From NCBI GenBank assembly GCA_036365145.1, contig JAEOAD010000040.1, forward strand, positions 11,410,501-11,474,500: DNA of 64,000 bases. The letters run 5' to 3'. Shown piece after piece: positions 32,640 through 43,518 of this stretch (the stretch's first letter is position 1; each line of letters opens with the position of its first letter). This DNA comes from Orientallactaga sibirica. Lineage: Eukaryota > Chordata > Mammalia > Rodentia > Dipodidae. The notes below the pieces were generated by a model. It had not been told where the DNA came from and ran no database searches. It saw only the letters and a program-made list of their open reading frames with translations. The translations under genes were made by a program, and so were the position numbers.

Positions 32640-33525
32640 TACACTTTGACTAACCTCCACGCATACCCTTTTATCTTCTCCTTTATTCTCTCCATGTAAG
32701 TTAGCCTTCATTTACCCAGTTTTGCTTCTAATTTCATGTTGTATATGTATGATATTATGTATCTATATTATCTCTAGAATCCACAAATGAGAGGAAGCAA
32801 GTGATATTTGGGGGGAGGTTGAGTGTAAATTAACTCAATATGATAATCTCCAATTACTTCCATTTTTCACAAATAACACAATTTCATATACCTTGATGGC
32901 TGAACAAAATTCATTGTGCAATATTGGGGACCTTATAGGTATCTCTGATCAACAGCTGAATGTGGGTATAGCACCTATTTCTGGTACTGCAAGTTATAGA
33001 TCAGATCCAAAGTTTCCTAAGCTTAGGCTTCATCCCCCCTCTCCAGGGCCTTTCTTTTTGAGCACTCCCCTATACCCCTGTTGAGGGTATATCTTTTAGT
33101 CTATCTTCAAGGAGAAGGGTTTCTATGGTACCAATTCATTTTGGGTTTAGTTTTGTCTCCCATTATCTTTAACCATTTCTTTCTTAAAAGACATCTATGT
33201 TGATTTCACAACTTGGCCATTGTTAATAACCTTGCAATAAGGATATATAAATATCTGTGTGATAGGTTGATTTCTAATCCATCAGATAAATAGAAGCCTA
33301 ATATCTTGGCCATATGGAAGCTCTGTTTTTGTTTTGTTTTGTTTTGTTTTGTTTGCTTTTTTTGTTGTTGTTTTTAGAGAAAGTTCAATACAGATTTTTA
33401 TAGTAGCTGGACTAACTTATGTTCCCACCAGCAGTGTATAAGGCTTCCCCTTTTCCCTCCTTTCTTATCTCTACTCCATATTTGTTATCTGCTTTCCTAG
33501 AGCATTAAAATTATATATATGACAT
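32640..33525 (-). mobile_element. L1 3' part, antisense (sense on minus strand)
   Basis: Plus-strand landmarks are CCTTGATGGCTGAACAAAAT, TTGGCCATTGTTAATAACC, CTTGGCCATATGGAAGCTC and TTCCCACCAGCAGTGTATAA. They match the ORF2 end and 3' UTR of old mammalian L1s read backwards. A (TTTTG)n run lies at about 33330-33352. The neighbouring 33526-33950 segment is L1 in the opposite orientation and supplies the sequence just upstream. Confidence 0.7.
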
Positions 33526-34080
33526 ATAATTGAAATCTAGAACTCAAAAATCCTACATATTGGGCTGGAGAGATAGATGGCTTGGCAGTTAAGGCACCTG
33601 CCTGCCAAGCCTAAGGATGCAGGTTCCAATCTCCAGGTCCCACGTTTAGCCAGATGCCAAAAGTGACTCAAAAGTGCAATGTCACACTTGTCCACAAGGG
33701 AGTACACACGTCTGGAGTTTGTTCACAGTAGCTGAGAGGCTGCTGGCACACCCATTCTCTCTCTCTCTCTTTCAAAAAAAAAAAATCCTACATATCAAGA
33801 AATCAAACAACTCAATCAATAAATGAGCTAATGAAATGAATAAAAATTTCTCAAAATATTAAGAACAAATGGCCAATGAACATAAAAAGAATTTAACATC
33901 ACTAGTAATCGGGAAAATACATGTTAAAAACTACATTTGTAATGTGTTTTGAATTGAATAAATGTGTCAAACAGTATATCAAAATTTTGAAAATAGAGCT
34001 GAATAGTTAGAAAAAAGTATCAAACAGTAATATTATAAAGGAATATTTATAAGGTCAATAACATAACCTAATCTAAGAAT
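33526..34080 (+). mobile_element. L1 inverted 5' segment
   Basis: AATCAAACAACTCAATCAAT, AATGAGCTAATGAAATGAAT, ACAAATGGCCAATGAACATA and CATCACTAGTAATCGGGAAA are L1 ORF2 3'-region landmarks in plus orientation. In L1 coordinates they lie just before the start of the minus-strand segment on the left. A long-form SINE interrupts it at 33561-33780. The part after about 33950 is uncertain. Confidence 0.65.
33561..33780 (+). mobile_element. Long-form Dip-like SINE
   Basis: Plus-strand copy with the extra internal block (AAAAGTGACTCAAAAGTGCA, ACACTTGTCCACAAGGGAG), but without the 16-bp B-box-region duplication of the other two long copies. Its head has an extra GATA. Perfect target duplications AAAAATCCTACATAT at 33546-33560 and 33781-33795. 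Confidence 0.93.
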
Positions 34081-34225
34081 AAATAACCCCCCCAAAAAAA
34101 AACTAAAGTAAGAAATAATAAACATGAACCACAATGGAATAAAATCTAACAAGAGAAAACCAACAGTTGATTGTCAGTGAAACCAAAATCACATTTTTTG
34201 TTAACCAAGCACAATCATAACTGAT

Positions 34226-35120
34226 TGTGATGACTGACTTTCATTGTAAACTTGAATAGATTAAGAAAGGCCTCGGGGGTTGGGAAAGATGGCTCTTTTT
34301 TGCAAAGAAGGCTCTTGTCTGCAAAGTCTGATAGCCCAGGTTTGATTCCATGTAAAGCCAGATCCACCAAGTGGCACATGTGTCTGGAGTTCATTTGCAG
34401 GATGCCCTAGTGCACCCATATTCATTCTCTCTCTCCCTCTCTCTCTCCCTCTCCCTTTCTCCTCCTTTGTTCAAATAAATATTTTTAAAATACCTCAGGA
34501 CTTAGATGAAGGAAACCTTTGAGTGCGCCTGTGTTTCCAGAGCAGTTTTTTAAGGTGTGAGGACCTTCTCTGAGTGTGGGCCAACCATACCATGGGCTGG
34601 GATGTGGGACTGAGTAAACAGGAAAGCAGGAAAGAGCCAGGTAAGTGACGTCTTTTCCCATCGCTGCTTGCTGATCTATCTACATGGGAGTTTCCTCAGC
34701 TGCCAGTCACTTCCATGGAAATAGTCTTCGTCTATCCACCCTAGAAATTATTCTTTCTTCTGGAGTTTATGGATTTGTATACAGAAGAGCTGCATGCAAG
34801 AGTTTATATAGACACAGGTGGGCCCTGATTGGTACATTCAAATGACATGCTTGCATAGAGAGCAAGCAGAAGGCCAATTGAACCCAACAAAATTCAAAAG
34901 TTCCTGCCATATGCTCCATTTTCTTTGGCATCATGGTCACCACCAAGTAGTGCTGCCTGATTAGCTAAGCCTGCATGTATCACAGCCAGGACAGTCGGCT
35001 ACTTATCTCCCTGCCACCATGCCCTGCTTGCCCTGATCGACTATTTTCCCAGAACCAAGAGCCAAAATAAGCCTTTCCTTTCTTATGTTGCTATGATTAT
35101 AGCAAGGAAGAGTGAGCACA
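34226..35120 (+). mobile_element. LTR element (class III-like) with nested SINE
   Basis: GATGACTGACTTTCATTGTA, CTTGAATAGATTAAG, ACCATGGGCTGGGATGTGG, GACTGAGTAAACAGGAAAGC, CACCATGCCCTGCTTGCC and GAGCCAAAATAAGCCTTTCC follow the order of a rodent LTR that starts TGTCAACTTG. A Dip SINE interrupts it at 34276-34492. It is longer than a simple LTR even without the SINE, so some sequence (about 34740-34900) may be extra. Confidence 0.55.
34276..34492 (+). mobile_element. Dip-like SINE
   Basis: Plus-strand copy with a disturbed head (GATGGCTCTTTTTTGCAAAG) and missing CAGTGGCTGG block. Flanked by short CCTCGG / CCTCAG matches where it enters the LTR. Confidence 0.85.
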
Positions 35121-35125
35121 TTGAC

Positions 35126-35456
35126 TGTGGCAGTTACCTTCCTGCTACTGGCACAAAACACCCCACAAAAATCAGCTGATGGGAGGAAAGTTGTTCACTT
35201 TGGCATAGAGTCTTGAGGGGAAGCTCCATGATACCAGGGAAAAGGAGGATGACATCTCCTCTGCCACAGCAAATGGAAACAGCAGCAGGAGAGTGAGCCT
35301 ATTTCCGGCAACGAGGAGCTGACTGTAACACCCCAAAGCCTGCCCCCACCAACACACCTCCTCCAGCAAGACTCCACCTCCCAAATTGCCATCTCCTAGG
35401 GACCAGTCATTCAAAATGCCTGAGTTTATGAGAGACGTTTAATTCAAACCACCACA
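35126..35456 (-). mobile_element. MaLR-type LTR
   Basis: Minus-strand LTR from TGTGGCAGTTACCTTCCTGC to TTCAAACCACCACA, with CACCTCCTCCAGCAAGACTC inside. A likely 5-bp target duplication, TTGAC (35121-35125) and CTGAC (35457-35461), supports these ends. Two overlapping minus-strand ORFs (80 and 65 codons) have no domain. Confidence 0.85.
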
Positions 35457-35510
35457 CTGACCAAGAAAAATAAAGAGAAAGATGCAAATTATTAAAATCA
35501 GCAGTACAAG

Positions 35511-35653
35511 CCGGCGTGGTGGCACATGCCTTTAATCCCAGCACTGGGAGGCAGAGGTAGGAGGATCGCCATGAGTTCGAGGCCACCCTGAGAATCCATG
35601 GTGAATTCTAGGTCAGCCTGGGCTAGAGTGAGACCCTACCTCAAAAAAAAAAA
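35511..35653 (+). mobile_element. B1 SINE
   Basis: Full-length plus-strand B1 with a 15-base A tail. Target duplications AAAATCAGCAGTACAAG (35494-35510) and AAAATCAGTAGTACAAG (35654-35670), one mismatch. Confidence 0.96.
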
Positions 35654-35808
35654 AAAATCAGTAGTACAAGAAAATATGTCATTCCAGATGCTAGAGATAT
35701 TAAAAGCCTAATCATAGAATGTTAAAGTTCATGCCCATAAATTCAAAAGCATATGTAAAAGGAACAAACTTCAGATAGATTCCCCCCATATCAAAAATAA
35801 ATAGACTG

Positions 35809-36003
35809 TAGTTGGAGAGATGGTGTAGACGTTAAGGTGCTTGCTGGCAAAGCCAATGGACCCAGGTTTGATTCCCTAGAACCAACATAAGCCAGATAAC
35901 ACTAGGTGGCACATGCATTTGGAGTTCATTTGTAGTGGCTGGAGACCCTGGCCCATTCTTTCTCATTCAGTCTTTTCTCTTTCTCAAATAAATCAAATAT
36001 TTA
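35809..36003 (+). mobile_element. Dip-like SINE
   Basis: Plus-strand copy with a diverged head (TAGTTGGAGAGATGGTGTAG). Imperfect target duplications AAAATAAATAGACTG (35794-35808) and AAAATAATAAATGGATTG (36004-36021). Confidence 0.9.
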
Positions 36004-36106
36004 AAAATAATAAATGGATTGTATGAATAATCCCCTATGTAGCAAAGAATTTAATGTTACAAGTAATAAATTTATAACAAAGAAAACACAAGGAAGAGGT
36101 ACCTTA

Positions 36107-36471
36107 TGTAGTGGTTACCTTCTCATGGCTGCAGCAAAAACACTCAACTGGAAAGAGTTTATAGGAGGAAAGTGTTCTATTTCAGTCTTACAGGTTGAAG
36201 GAGAAGCTTCATTTAGCAGAGCGAAGCTACTGGCTCACAATATGACACATCCACAGCAGAGAGAGAGAGAGACAAAAAGAGAGAGAAGCAAGCACAAGCT
36301 GTCCCTGAACACACAGAAGGCTGTGCTCATCAACCCCAAGGTCCACTCCCAGAAACACGCCTCCTCTAGTAAGATACCACCTCTCTACTGCTTCACCAGC
36401 TGGGGACTAAGTAGGAAGCTTAATCACAAATGCCTAGGGTTATGGGGGACAAAGTCATTCAAGCCAGCACA
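36107..36471 (-). mobile_element. MaLR-type LTR
   Basis: Minus-strand LTR from TGTAGTGGTTACCTTCTCAT to CATTCAAGCCAGCACA, with GGCTCACAATATGACACAT and a GA-rich run near 36255. The longest ORF in the window (162 codons, 36014-36502) lies over it and the preceding flank; it has no retroviral or cellular domain, so it is not called as a gene. Confidence 0.8.
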
Positions 36472-37306
36472 CTTTCATCAAAAAATTATTCCAAATACTT
36501 AAGTAAGAAAAAGCATCAAATGTACAATAAACTCTTGCAGAAAGTAAAATTGACAAGAGCACATTCCAACTCAATTTACTCAAGACTGCCAGAATTACTT
36601 TGCCCAAAATTACCAGTGTGCCATACCTAGAAAAACATTACAGAGAAAGGACTACAGAACAAGACTCCTTATAATATATAGATAATGGAATCCTTTGCAA
36701 GCTATTACCCAATTTATTCCAGAAATCTATTAATTGGAATCAATATCATATAAAAGAGTAGATCTTAAAATGGAAGGCTGCTTCAATATTCAAAACTAAG
36801 TTCATGTTTATATATGCTCATTATATATATTTTTTTTACTAAAGAAAAAATTATATGATTATTATAATTAATGTAGTAGAAATTTTGATTCAATGCAAAT
36901 TCGAAGCAGAATTTTGCTACCTTTTGCATCCAAGAATGAACTGAAATGATTGGTTTATGTTTTTTCCACAATGGTGACCCTGCCAAGATAAATTCCTTTA
37001 AAACTTCATCTTCATATAATTAACAAACTAAAAATCGTTTATGGAATTATAAGATATGCCATAATCAAATTCTTTTCTGATATCTGCCACAAATAATTAT
37101 TTTAATTTTTACAGGTAATTGATCTTCCTTGTTTCTTTCTGATAACAGCTAGGTAGAATAATACGTTATTCAATAAAGTCATGCCTGAGTCACAATTCTC
37201 TTTTTATCTGATAGCTGATATATGTAAGTTGTTCAGACAAGCAAAGAGGACTTCAAAATATTTATATAGTAGGTAAAAGAAGTTAAAACACAAAGAATAC
37301 AAAAGC
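36472..37306. other. No recognisable gene or repeat
   Basis: Unassigned AT-rich DNA with a 9-base T run near 36830. ORFs of 66 and 67 codons lack domains. Confidence 0.45.
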
Positions 37307-37313
37307 AGAAGTC

Positions 37314-37468
37314 ACCTGGCATGGTAGTGCACACTTTTAACCCCAGCACTCAGGAGGCAGAGGTAGGAGGATCACTGTGAGTTCGAGGCCACCCTGAGAC
37401 TACATAGTAAATTCCAGGTCAGCCTGGGCTAGAACAATACTCCACCTCTAAAAACGCAAAATCAAAAC
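37314..37468 (+). mobile_element. B1 SINE
   Basis: Plus-strand B1 (CTGGCATGGTAGTGCACACT to ACAATACTCCACCTCTAAAA), moderately diverged. Short duplication AGAAGTC at 37307-37313 and 37475-37481. Confidence 0.92.
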
Positions 37469-37481
37469 CAAGGTAGAAGTC

Positions 37482-39316
37482 TTTGCATTCTGAAATTATT
37501 TGGACTATCATGTAAGCATGCTAAGTTACACAATACTGCACAGACATCAATCACAATGACCTTTCCCAATCTACTGAGATTTACACCAAATTGATTGTAA
37601 TCCAGGAACAAAACCTAGAAAAAGGTCAAAGAAACATGTGTCCTCACACATTTGAGAATGTGAGCATGGCCACGGGAGGAATGCCACTGTTTTAAATCCC
37701 TTCATCTAATGCAAATATCTTTACAAAAGAAGTCCATTGTTAAAGAAAAAATATTTTAAAGAAACAAAACCAAGATCCTGTGAACATTGTCATCATGAAA
37801 GTCCTGTGTTCGAAAGAGCCATGGGAACTTTCATATGCAAATAAATAAGAGAAGAGAGACAAGGTTTTCTGGGGAGGGGAGGTGACACTTTGGTTATAAT
37901 GACAATATCTGTGTTTCTTGATACATGTATTGATTGAGAATTCAGAATGAGCTAAGGTCTCCACCGGGTCCCACTGTACACACCACCTGAGCTTTGCACT
38001 ACAAACTGCTAAGGTGGATGGACACCGTTTTTCTCATTATTCTTGTCTCTCTGATGAGAACATTGCTTCTCTGAATGCTTACGTTTAAATAACTTGTCAA
38101 AATTCACGCCTTTATTAGACACAAGATGCAAACATTCCAGACATCAAGGTCATTGCTCTTTTCAAGTACACTTTCCCATACACACGACTCTATTGGTTGC
38201 ATCTCCTCCTTAAAGAACCCTTAAGCATATCCTAGCATAGTATAATTATCAGTGGGATTATATAAATACAGATTAAATGCATATATCAGGAAGCATACTA
38301 ATAAATAAGGAAAATTAAATGATGATATCATATTAATTTAAATGGAAGCTCCATCATATCCTTGCATATTCTGATTAAATAAGATAAGCAACCACCTGGT
38401 GCACTCACCACACATAAGAGCTTAGGTTTCAGGTGGTCAAGTTCAAACATTTCTAAAGCAGCCTCTTTAATTACTCTGCTGGGCACCTGTTATTGCTCAC
38501 ACATCTTCTTCCTGGAATGACCACACCAGCACCCTCAAAAGTCCATTTACTTTTCATTATTAAGCCCCTGCATTAACTCCCTAGTAGCCAGATCACCAAA
38601 GAAAACACATCAATTTTTGTTTTTATGATCTATGCCTATGTACATTACTGCAATGCTTTATTGAATTTATGCTATTGTGTCTCTTTCCTCTCCCACGTCA
38701 TGGAGAGTCTCTGAACTGTATTGAACTGAAACAAAGTTAAGTGGAATGAAACCAAGTCCTGCTTATGTCTCTGTTATCTATTGCAATGTATGGCAAACAT
38801 TGAGCAATCACTTGAGAATGAATGAATCTATCCATTTTACCCATGCACGTGTTTGTATTTGTGAAAAATTAGCAAACTATCAGCTCAGAGTAAATACAGT
38901 TGATGCATGCAAAACAGAAATACAGTCGCATAATCAAAGAATTATTGACCTAGACAAGATGTTAACCTATGTACAGTTGAGCTCTACACCAGGTCAAGGG
39001 AATAAAAGAATTAGATCGAACCCAGAACAAAGACACTTCCATACCAAAGAGCGTGAACAACGGACACGTAGTTGCAGGGGTGTGTTTTGTATGTGCGACT
39101 GTCTGGCTGTGTATTTCTGTCTGTGAAAACGTTTCTTAAACAAAAAATTGAAAACTTTATTAAGCCATCTGTAGAAGAAAACAGACAAGTAGCCACTATT
39201 TTTCTGTACTGTTGGGGAGTCTATTTTTAACACATGTAGTATTTTTACACACTGTTTCCTTTCCTGAAAATGAGAAGCAGTCAAACTTGCAATCTGTTTA
39301 TATTCCTCTAATGAAC
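37482..39316. other. Unassigned DNA with chance ORFs
   Basis: 1.8 kb without a recognised repeat. ORFs of 126 codons (38746-39126, plus) and 139 codons (38994-39413, minus) overlap antiparallel. The second is opened by the TG-rich tail of the next SINE, and neither shows a domain. No gene is called. Confidence 0.4.
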
Positions 39317-39712
39317 TCGTTAAATTTGCTCTGTGTGTGTGTGTGTGTATGTGTGTGTGTACATGCAATGTGTTTGGGTATTTGTACGTGTGTATGTCTG
39401 AGTGTGGATGCACATGTGTGTATGGGTGCCTGTGTCTGTGCTTGTGTGTGGAGGTCAGACAGAGGACAACTTCAGGAACAATCCTCCGGTATGCTGTCTA
39501 CATCTTTTTGAGACAGAGTTTCTCATTGGCCTACAGATCACCAATTAGGCTAGAGAGGCTGCTCATCAAGCTTCGGGGATTAGACTGTCTCTGACTCCCC
39601 ATTGCTGGGATAACAGGCCTACACTGCCGCACAAGCATTGATGGAGGACCTGGGAATTGATTTGGGCTCTCATGTTTGCAAGGCAAACACATCGCTGACT
39701 AAGCTCTCTCCT
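39317..39712 (-). mobile_element. Composite B3-like SINE
   Basis: Minus-strand copy with a (TG)n tail at the left (about 39331-39361), GGAGGTCAGACAGAGGACAA, a B1-like centre (TTTTTGAGACAGAGTTTCTC, GCTGGGATAACAGGCCTACA) and a tRNA-like head on the right (GCTGACTAAGCTCTCTCC). ORFs of 99 and 85 codons here are spurious. Confidence 0.7.
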
Positions 39713-41872
39713 CTGCCATCTCATAGATTCTTCTTAATCTAATTATTAACATTGCCTTATTAAGCTGCCTCTCAATATCACAATAGCTTCCTAAAAAGGT
39801 ACATGGGAGGTACAAATAAATGCTATTGTCACACCCACTAAACAGCTATCTGATGTAAGTTTCCACTTCCATGTTTTGATCCTTGTTTATAAAACCAATT
39901 TCTACATGAACTCTTCTAGGTTATTGTCCTAGAAAAATTATCTATAGCAAAAACAAAAACAAAATCAAAAACAAAACATAGAGAACTGCTTAGATCTGTC
40001 CTGTGTGATTAAAAAGCAAAATCTGTCCAATAAATCTCATCACCACATGGAGACCATTCAGTAAGTATGCAAATGAGCATAATAAATTAGAGAAATCTCA
40101 TTTTCTGGTAAATGGCCAAAAAGTGATCTTTCCAATTGCAATGGAATAATAAAGATGAATTTTTTATTTAAGAAAAATAATACATCTATTATTGGCTTTG
40201 AAATATTGGCAACCCATTAAGTAATTAATGGAGTGTTTTATGATTTTCAATAATCCTTTAGTTTGAGTCTATATTTTAATACTACATATGAAAAAAACAG
40301 GTCTCTTAATGCGTATGTAGAAATAAATAAATATGCTTCAATAAGAATTCAAGGAAACTTAACATAAGCGCCACAGAAGCTGAAATGATCTAACATCTAT
40401 AAAATGCGCAAATGTTTATGGCACCCTTGTTTCCTTCATGGCTCATGGCTCCACTGAGGCAGTGCTATGCATTTAAATGCAACAGAATCCCAACACAATC
40501 TTCCTCACCGCATGCCGGCCCTAGAAGTTCCTAGGACAAAATGTAAGGCCCATGAGTTTATATAGCTTTTGAAATCTCATTCACTCAAAATGTTTAATTG
40601 AAGTTCCAGTAAATTTCACCTACAGAAAAATACAGAAGCCAGATCCTTACATAAGCATCCCAGTAACATAAGAACAAGAGTACATGCTCTACAAAATGCA
40701 CTGCTTGCATTTGAGTAGAAGGAGAACAAAGCAGAGGAAAAAAACAAGAAGAGTATTGATAAGTAAATCAATAGTTTCCCATTAGGCTGTGGTAGCTAGA
40801 AGGAATATTTTGTTCCTCCTTGTGCGCGTTTCGTATAAAGGGCACACATTTAGAACAGCGGAAAGATTAACACCCTTAAGAATAATCAACACTTCTTGGT
40901 CTGAAAAATATTCTCTCATTGTTCTGCCATCTTCAGATAGGCATCGGGCTGACACCAAAGGCATTTCTTCAGAGACTGGGTTACAATGTGCCTGTGAATA
41001 GTGGAAGCTAGTTGATGACTTTTCTTAGGGAGATACAACCTGACTTCAAACGAAAGAAACGTTTCCACTCAAGTCTAGCGTGGTGACCCAACAGGTACAT
41101 TTTGATGACTACAGGAACATGTACCAAGGGTTACTTCTGAAATCATGGGTGACTCTGTGGCAACATTTCATGGGGTCAACTCATAAATGATGCATCCCTG
41201 AAGCTTCCTGTCTAATGTACTGGCAGCTCCACTGAAGACTCTTTTCCTGGGCTTATAGTTTTATTAGCTTCTTCAGTCTTATCAACATCTACCCTCCCAC
41301 CACCACCACCCACCCGCTCCCAGAAAGGAATATTTCAATCCAGAGAAAATAATTACATAGGAAAAAAGGACTGTGTACCAAAGGGAGATGCAGATTCTTA
41401 GAAATGTTTAGGCCCTCAGAGCATTCATTGTGCATTTAAGTAACAAAGAAATAACCATGAGTAATATGTATGCTTGTGGTACTCTCCACACACATCACAG
41501 GCATTAGTGATCTAGTCTCTATTCACTATCTCTTCACCAGCAAGGTCCTGCTTTCATCTCCATTATATAGAAGTTTTTCAAATCAGCCAGGCTTACAGAC
41601 AATCCATGCTATGACCTGTATATTTAAAATTTATGACAAAGAAAAATAAAAATCAGACTTTTGTCAACTAACCAAAGTTGGCAGATAAAAAATATTAAAG
41701 ATTCATGGGCAGCAATATTCAGTCCTGATCTTTCAAAAGCCAAAGCAAACTGTTTTCTATATAAATTCTTGTTAATGCACTCACCATAGCTTCTAACATA
41801 TTTTTAATTATGATAATCCCTTTCAGGAGTGGTACTTTATTGACTAACTAAACAGTTAGTTCTATTTTATAT
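39713..41872. other. Unassigned DNA; candidate conserved non-coding element
   Basis: 2.2 kb without a recognised repeat. About 40080-40330 is repeat-free AT-rich sequence with words such as TAAGTAATTAATGG and GATTTTCAATAATCC, a texture seen in conserved enhancers. Two short ORFs overlap antiparallel at 40782-41001 without a domain. Confidence 0.35.
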
Positions 41873-41888
41873 TATTTGATACACTTTT

Positions 41889-42043
41889 TTTTTTTTTTGT
41901 GGTTTTTCGAGGTAAGGTCTCGGTCTACGCCAGGCTGACCTGGAACTCACTCTGTAGTCTCAGGGTGGCCTCAGACTCCCAGCGATCCTCCTACCTCTGC
42001 CTCCCGAGTGCTGCGATTAAAGGCGTGCGCCACCACACCTGGC
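41889..42043 (-). mobile_element. B1 SINE
   Basis: Full-length minus-strand B1. Perfect target duplications TATTTGATACACTTTT at 41873-41888 and 42044-42059. The 73-codon ORF is spurious. Confidence 0.96.
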
Positions 42044-42059
42044 TATTTGATACACTTTT

Positions 42060-42719
42060 AAGTCAAAACTTAATTTTATTATATTTGAAAATATATGTCT
42101 TAAAAATTGAGCTATATTAACTTTCTTTGGAGGTACTCTCTATTAAAATTATGCTAAAACTAAGGTAATTTATTATGTATACAGTTACCTTGTCATAAGA
42201 AAATACAATTAGCAGTAAGTTCAGAAATTATGGCCATGCATACATAATGCCCTGTCTTTTTCATCTTATGTACTCTATGGATTCTAAATTACTAATAATC
42301 AATAAAAGGTAGCACATTTTTAAGTTTCTGTTTACTATACCAATCATCTAAATCACTATGTGAAATCATCAATCTAACTATTAAACCTTTCACTCCTTTT
42401 ATTTCAACAATAGCCTGGCACTACATTTCTTAGAAACTGATTTACATAAAGTCTAGTATAAAGAGACACAAAATCATGTCAAAGGTGCCAACAGACTCCA
42501 GCAAGCAAAGAAACTCTTCATAGAACTCAAGTTATATTTGGACCCAGCAGTCACTGAATTTAAGAAAATTGGCAATAACTTTTCACCACTCACTCGTACA
42601 TCATATGATGTCTTATGAATTGCTGGTTATTTTTTAATAAATGTGTACACTGCAAAGACAGTATAGGAAGTTTAAATATTAAGAAATTTTCTTCCTTTTA
42701 AGCTTCAGCATAGGCATTA

Positions 42720-42720
<1 letters not shown>
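42060..42720. other. No recognisable gene or repeat
   Basis: AT-rich unassigned DNA ahead of the A tract. Confidence 0.4.

Positions 42721-42757
<37 letters not shown>
42721..42757. repeat. Pure (A)37 tract
   Basis: Thirty-seven uninterrupted A residues between CAGCATAGGCATTAC and CCTCTCTCTGAG. It is the longest pure homopolymer in the window, and no SINE or L1 body is recognised on either side. Confidence 0.97.
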
Positions 42758-42760
<3 letters not shown>

Positions 42761-42964
42761 CTCTCTGAGTTAATGTAAGGGTGATCCTGACAAAACAAAA
42801 CATAATAAATTGGAGTTATGGTAAAATATCAAAATAGGCTTTATCCATTCTTAACATTCAAAGTTTGTATCTTTATTTGTGCTTTTCCCAAAGATTTCAG
42901 GTGGTCAGACCTAATAATGTCACAATATTACTGATTATATTCATAATGTAAAGAAATGAAAGCT

Positions 42965-43163
42965 TAGCAATACCTCCGCCAAGACCCTCAAAATAGAAGA
43001 AAAAGATGACGACATCAAACTAAGACAGAGACTAATGGAGAGAGGGAGGGGATATGATGGAGATTGGACTTCTAAAGTGGAATGGGGGGAGAGGAGGGAA
43101 ATATCAGGTGGTTTTTTTGTATGTAAGTATAAAAGTTATCAATAAAAAAATAATAATTAAAAA
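42965..43163 (+). mobile_element. 5'-truncated L1 insertion with target duplications
   Basis: About 200 bp of L1 3' UTR-like sequence (AGGGAGGGGATATGATGGAG, GGAATGGGGGGAGAGGAGGG, GTATAAAAGTTATCAATAAA) ending in an A-rich tail. Target duplications AAGAAATGAAAGCT at 42951-42964 and 43164-43177 are perfect. Severe 5' truncation is usual for L1. Confidence 0.88.
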
Positions 43164-43387
43164 AAGAAATGAAAGCTAAGAGAGATTCTACTTGGGAGTT
43201 TCAAATTCATAGGTAAATTCTTACAAAGTTCTGTTTCTAAAAGTGAGATATGGGAGAGAACGTACTGCATTCTAAATTGCATAGTTTGTATAAGAAAGGG
43301 CTCAACTTTGGATTTTTAACACTGCTTCACAACTAAATATTCAATGACCAGTTTGTTCTTGGCATTCTGAGGCATGAAAATGCATTT

Positions 43388-43518
43388 CTTTTCTTTTTCT
43401 GAGACTGTGTCTTGCCATCTGGCCTAAACTTGTCTTGAACTGCTGGACTCAAGAGATCCTTGTATCTCAGCCTGTGAGCAGCTGGGAATACAGGTATGTA
43501 TCATCAAATCAGGCAAAA
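43388..43518 (-). mobile_element. Old 7SL-derived monomer (PB1/FLA-like)
   Basis: On the plus strand CTGAGACTGTGTCTTGCCAT, CTTGTCTTGAACTGCTGGA, CTCAAGAGATCCTTGTATCT and AGCTGGGAATACAGGTATG match an Alu/B1-type monomer in antisense. It is far more diverged than the B1 copies and closer to the early 7SL monomer. Confidence 0.65.

Noticed and set aside
32331..32695. Arg-rich, Leu-rich, Ser/Pro-rich and Glu/Gly-rich ORFs
   Set aside because: They are translations of a CTT/CTC/CT repeat in several frames on both strands.
36014..36502. 162-codon ORF, longest in the window
   Set aside because: It starts in unrelated flank and runs through an inverted MaLR LTR. The product has no recognisable domain and no initiation context or splice structure supports a gene.
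38746..39413. Antiparallel ORFs of 126 and 139 codons
   Set aside because: They overlap on opposite strands, one is opened by the TG-rich tail of a SINE, and neither contains a recognisable domain.
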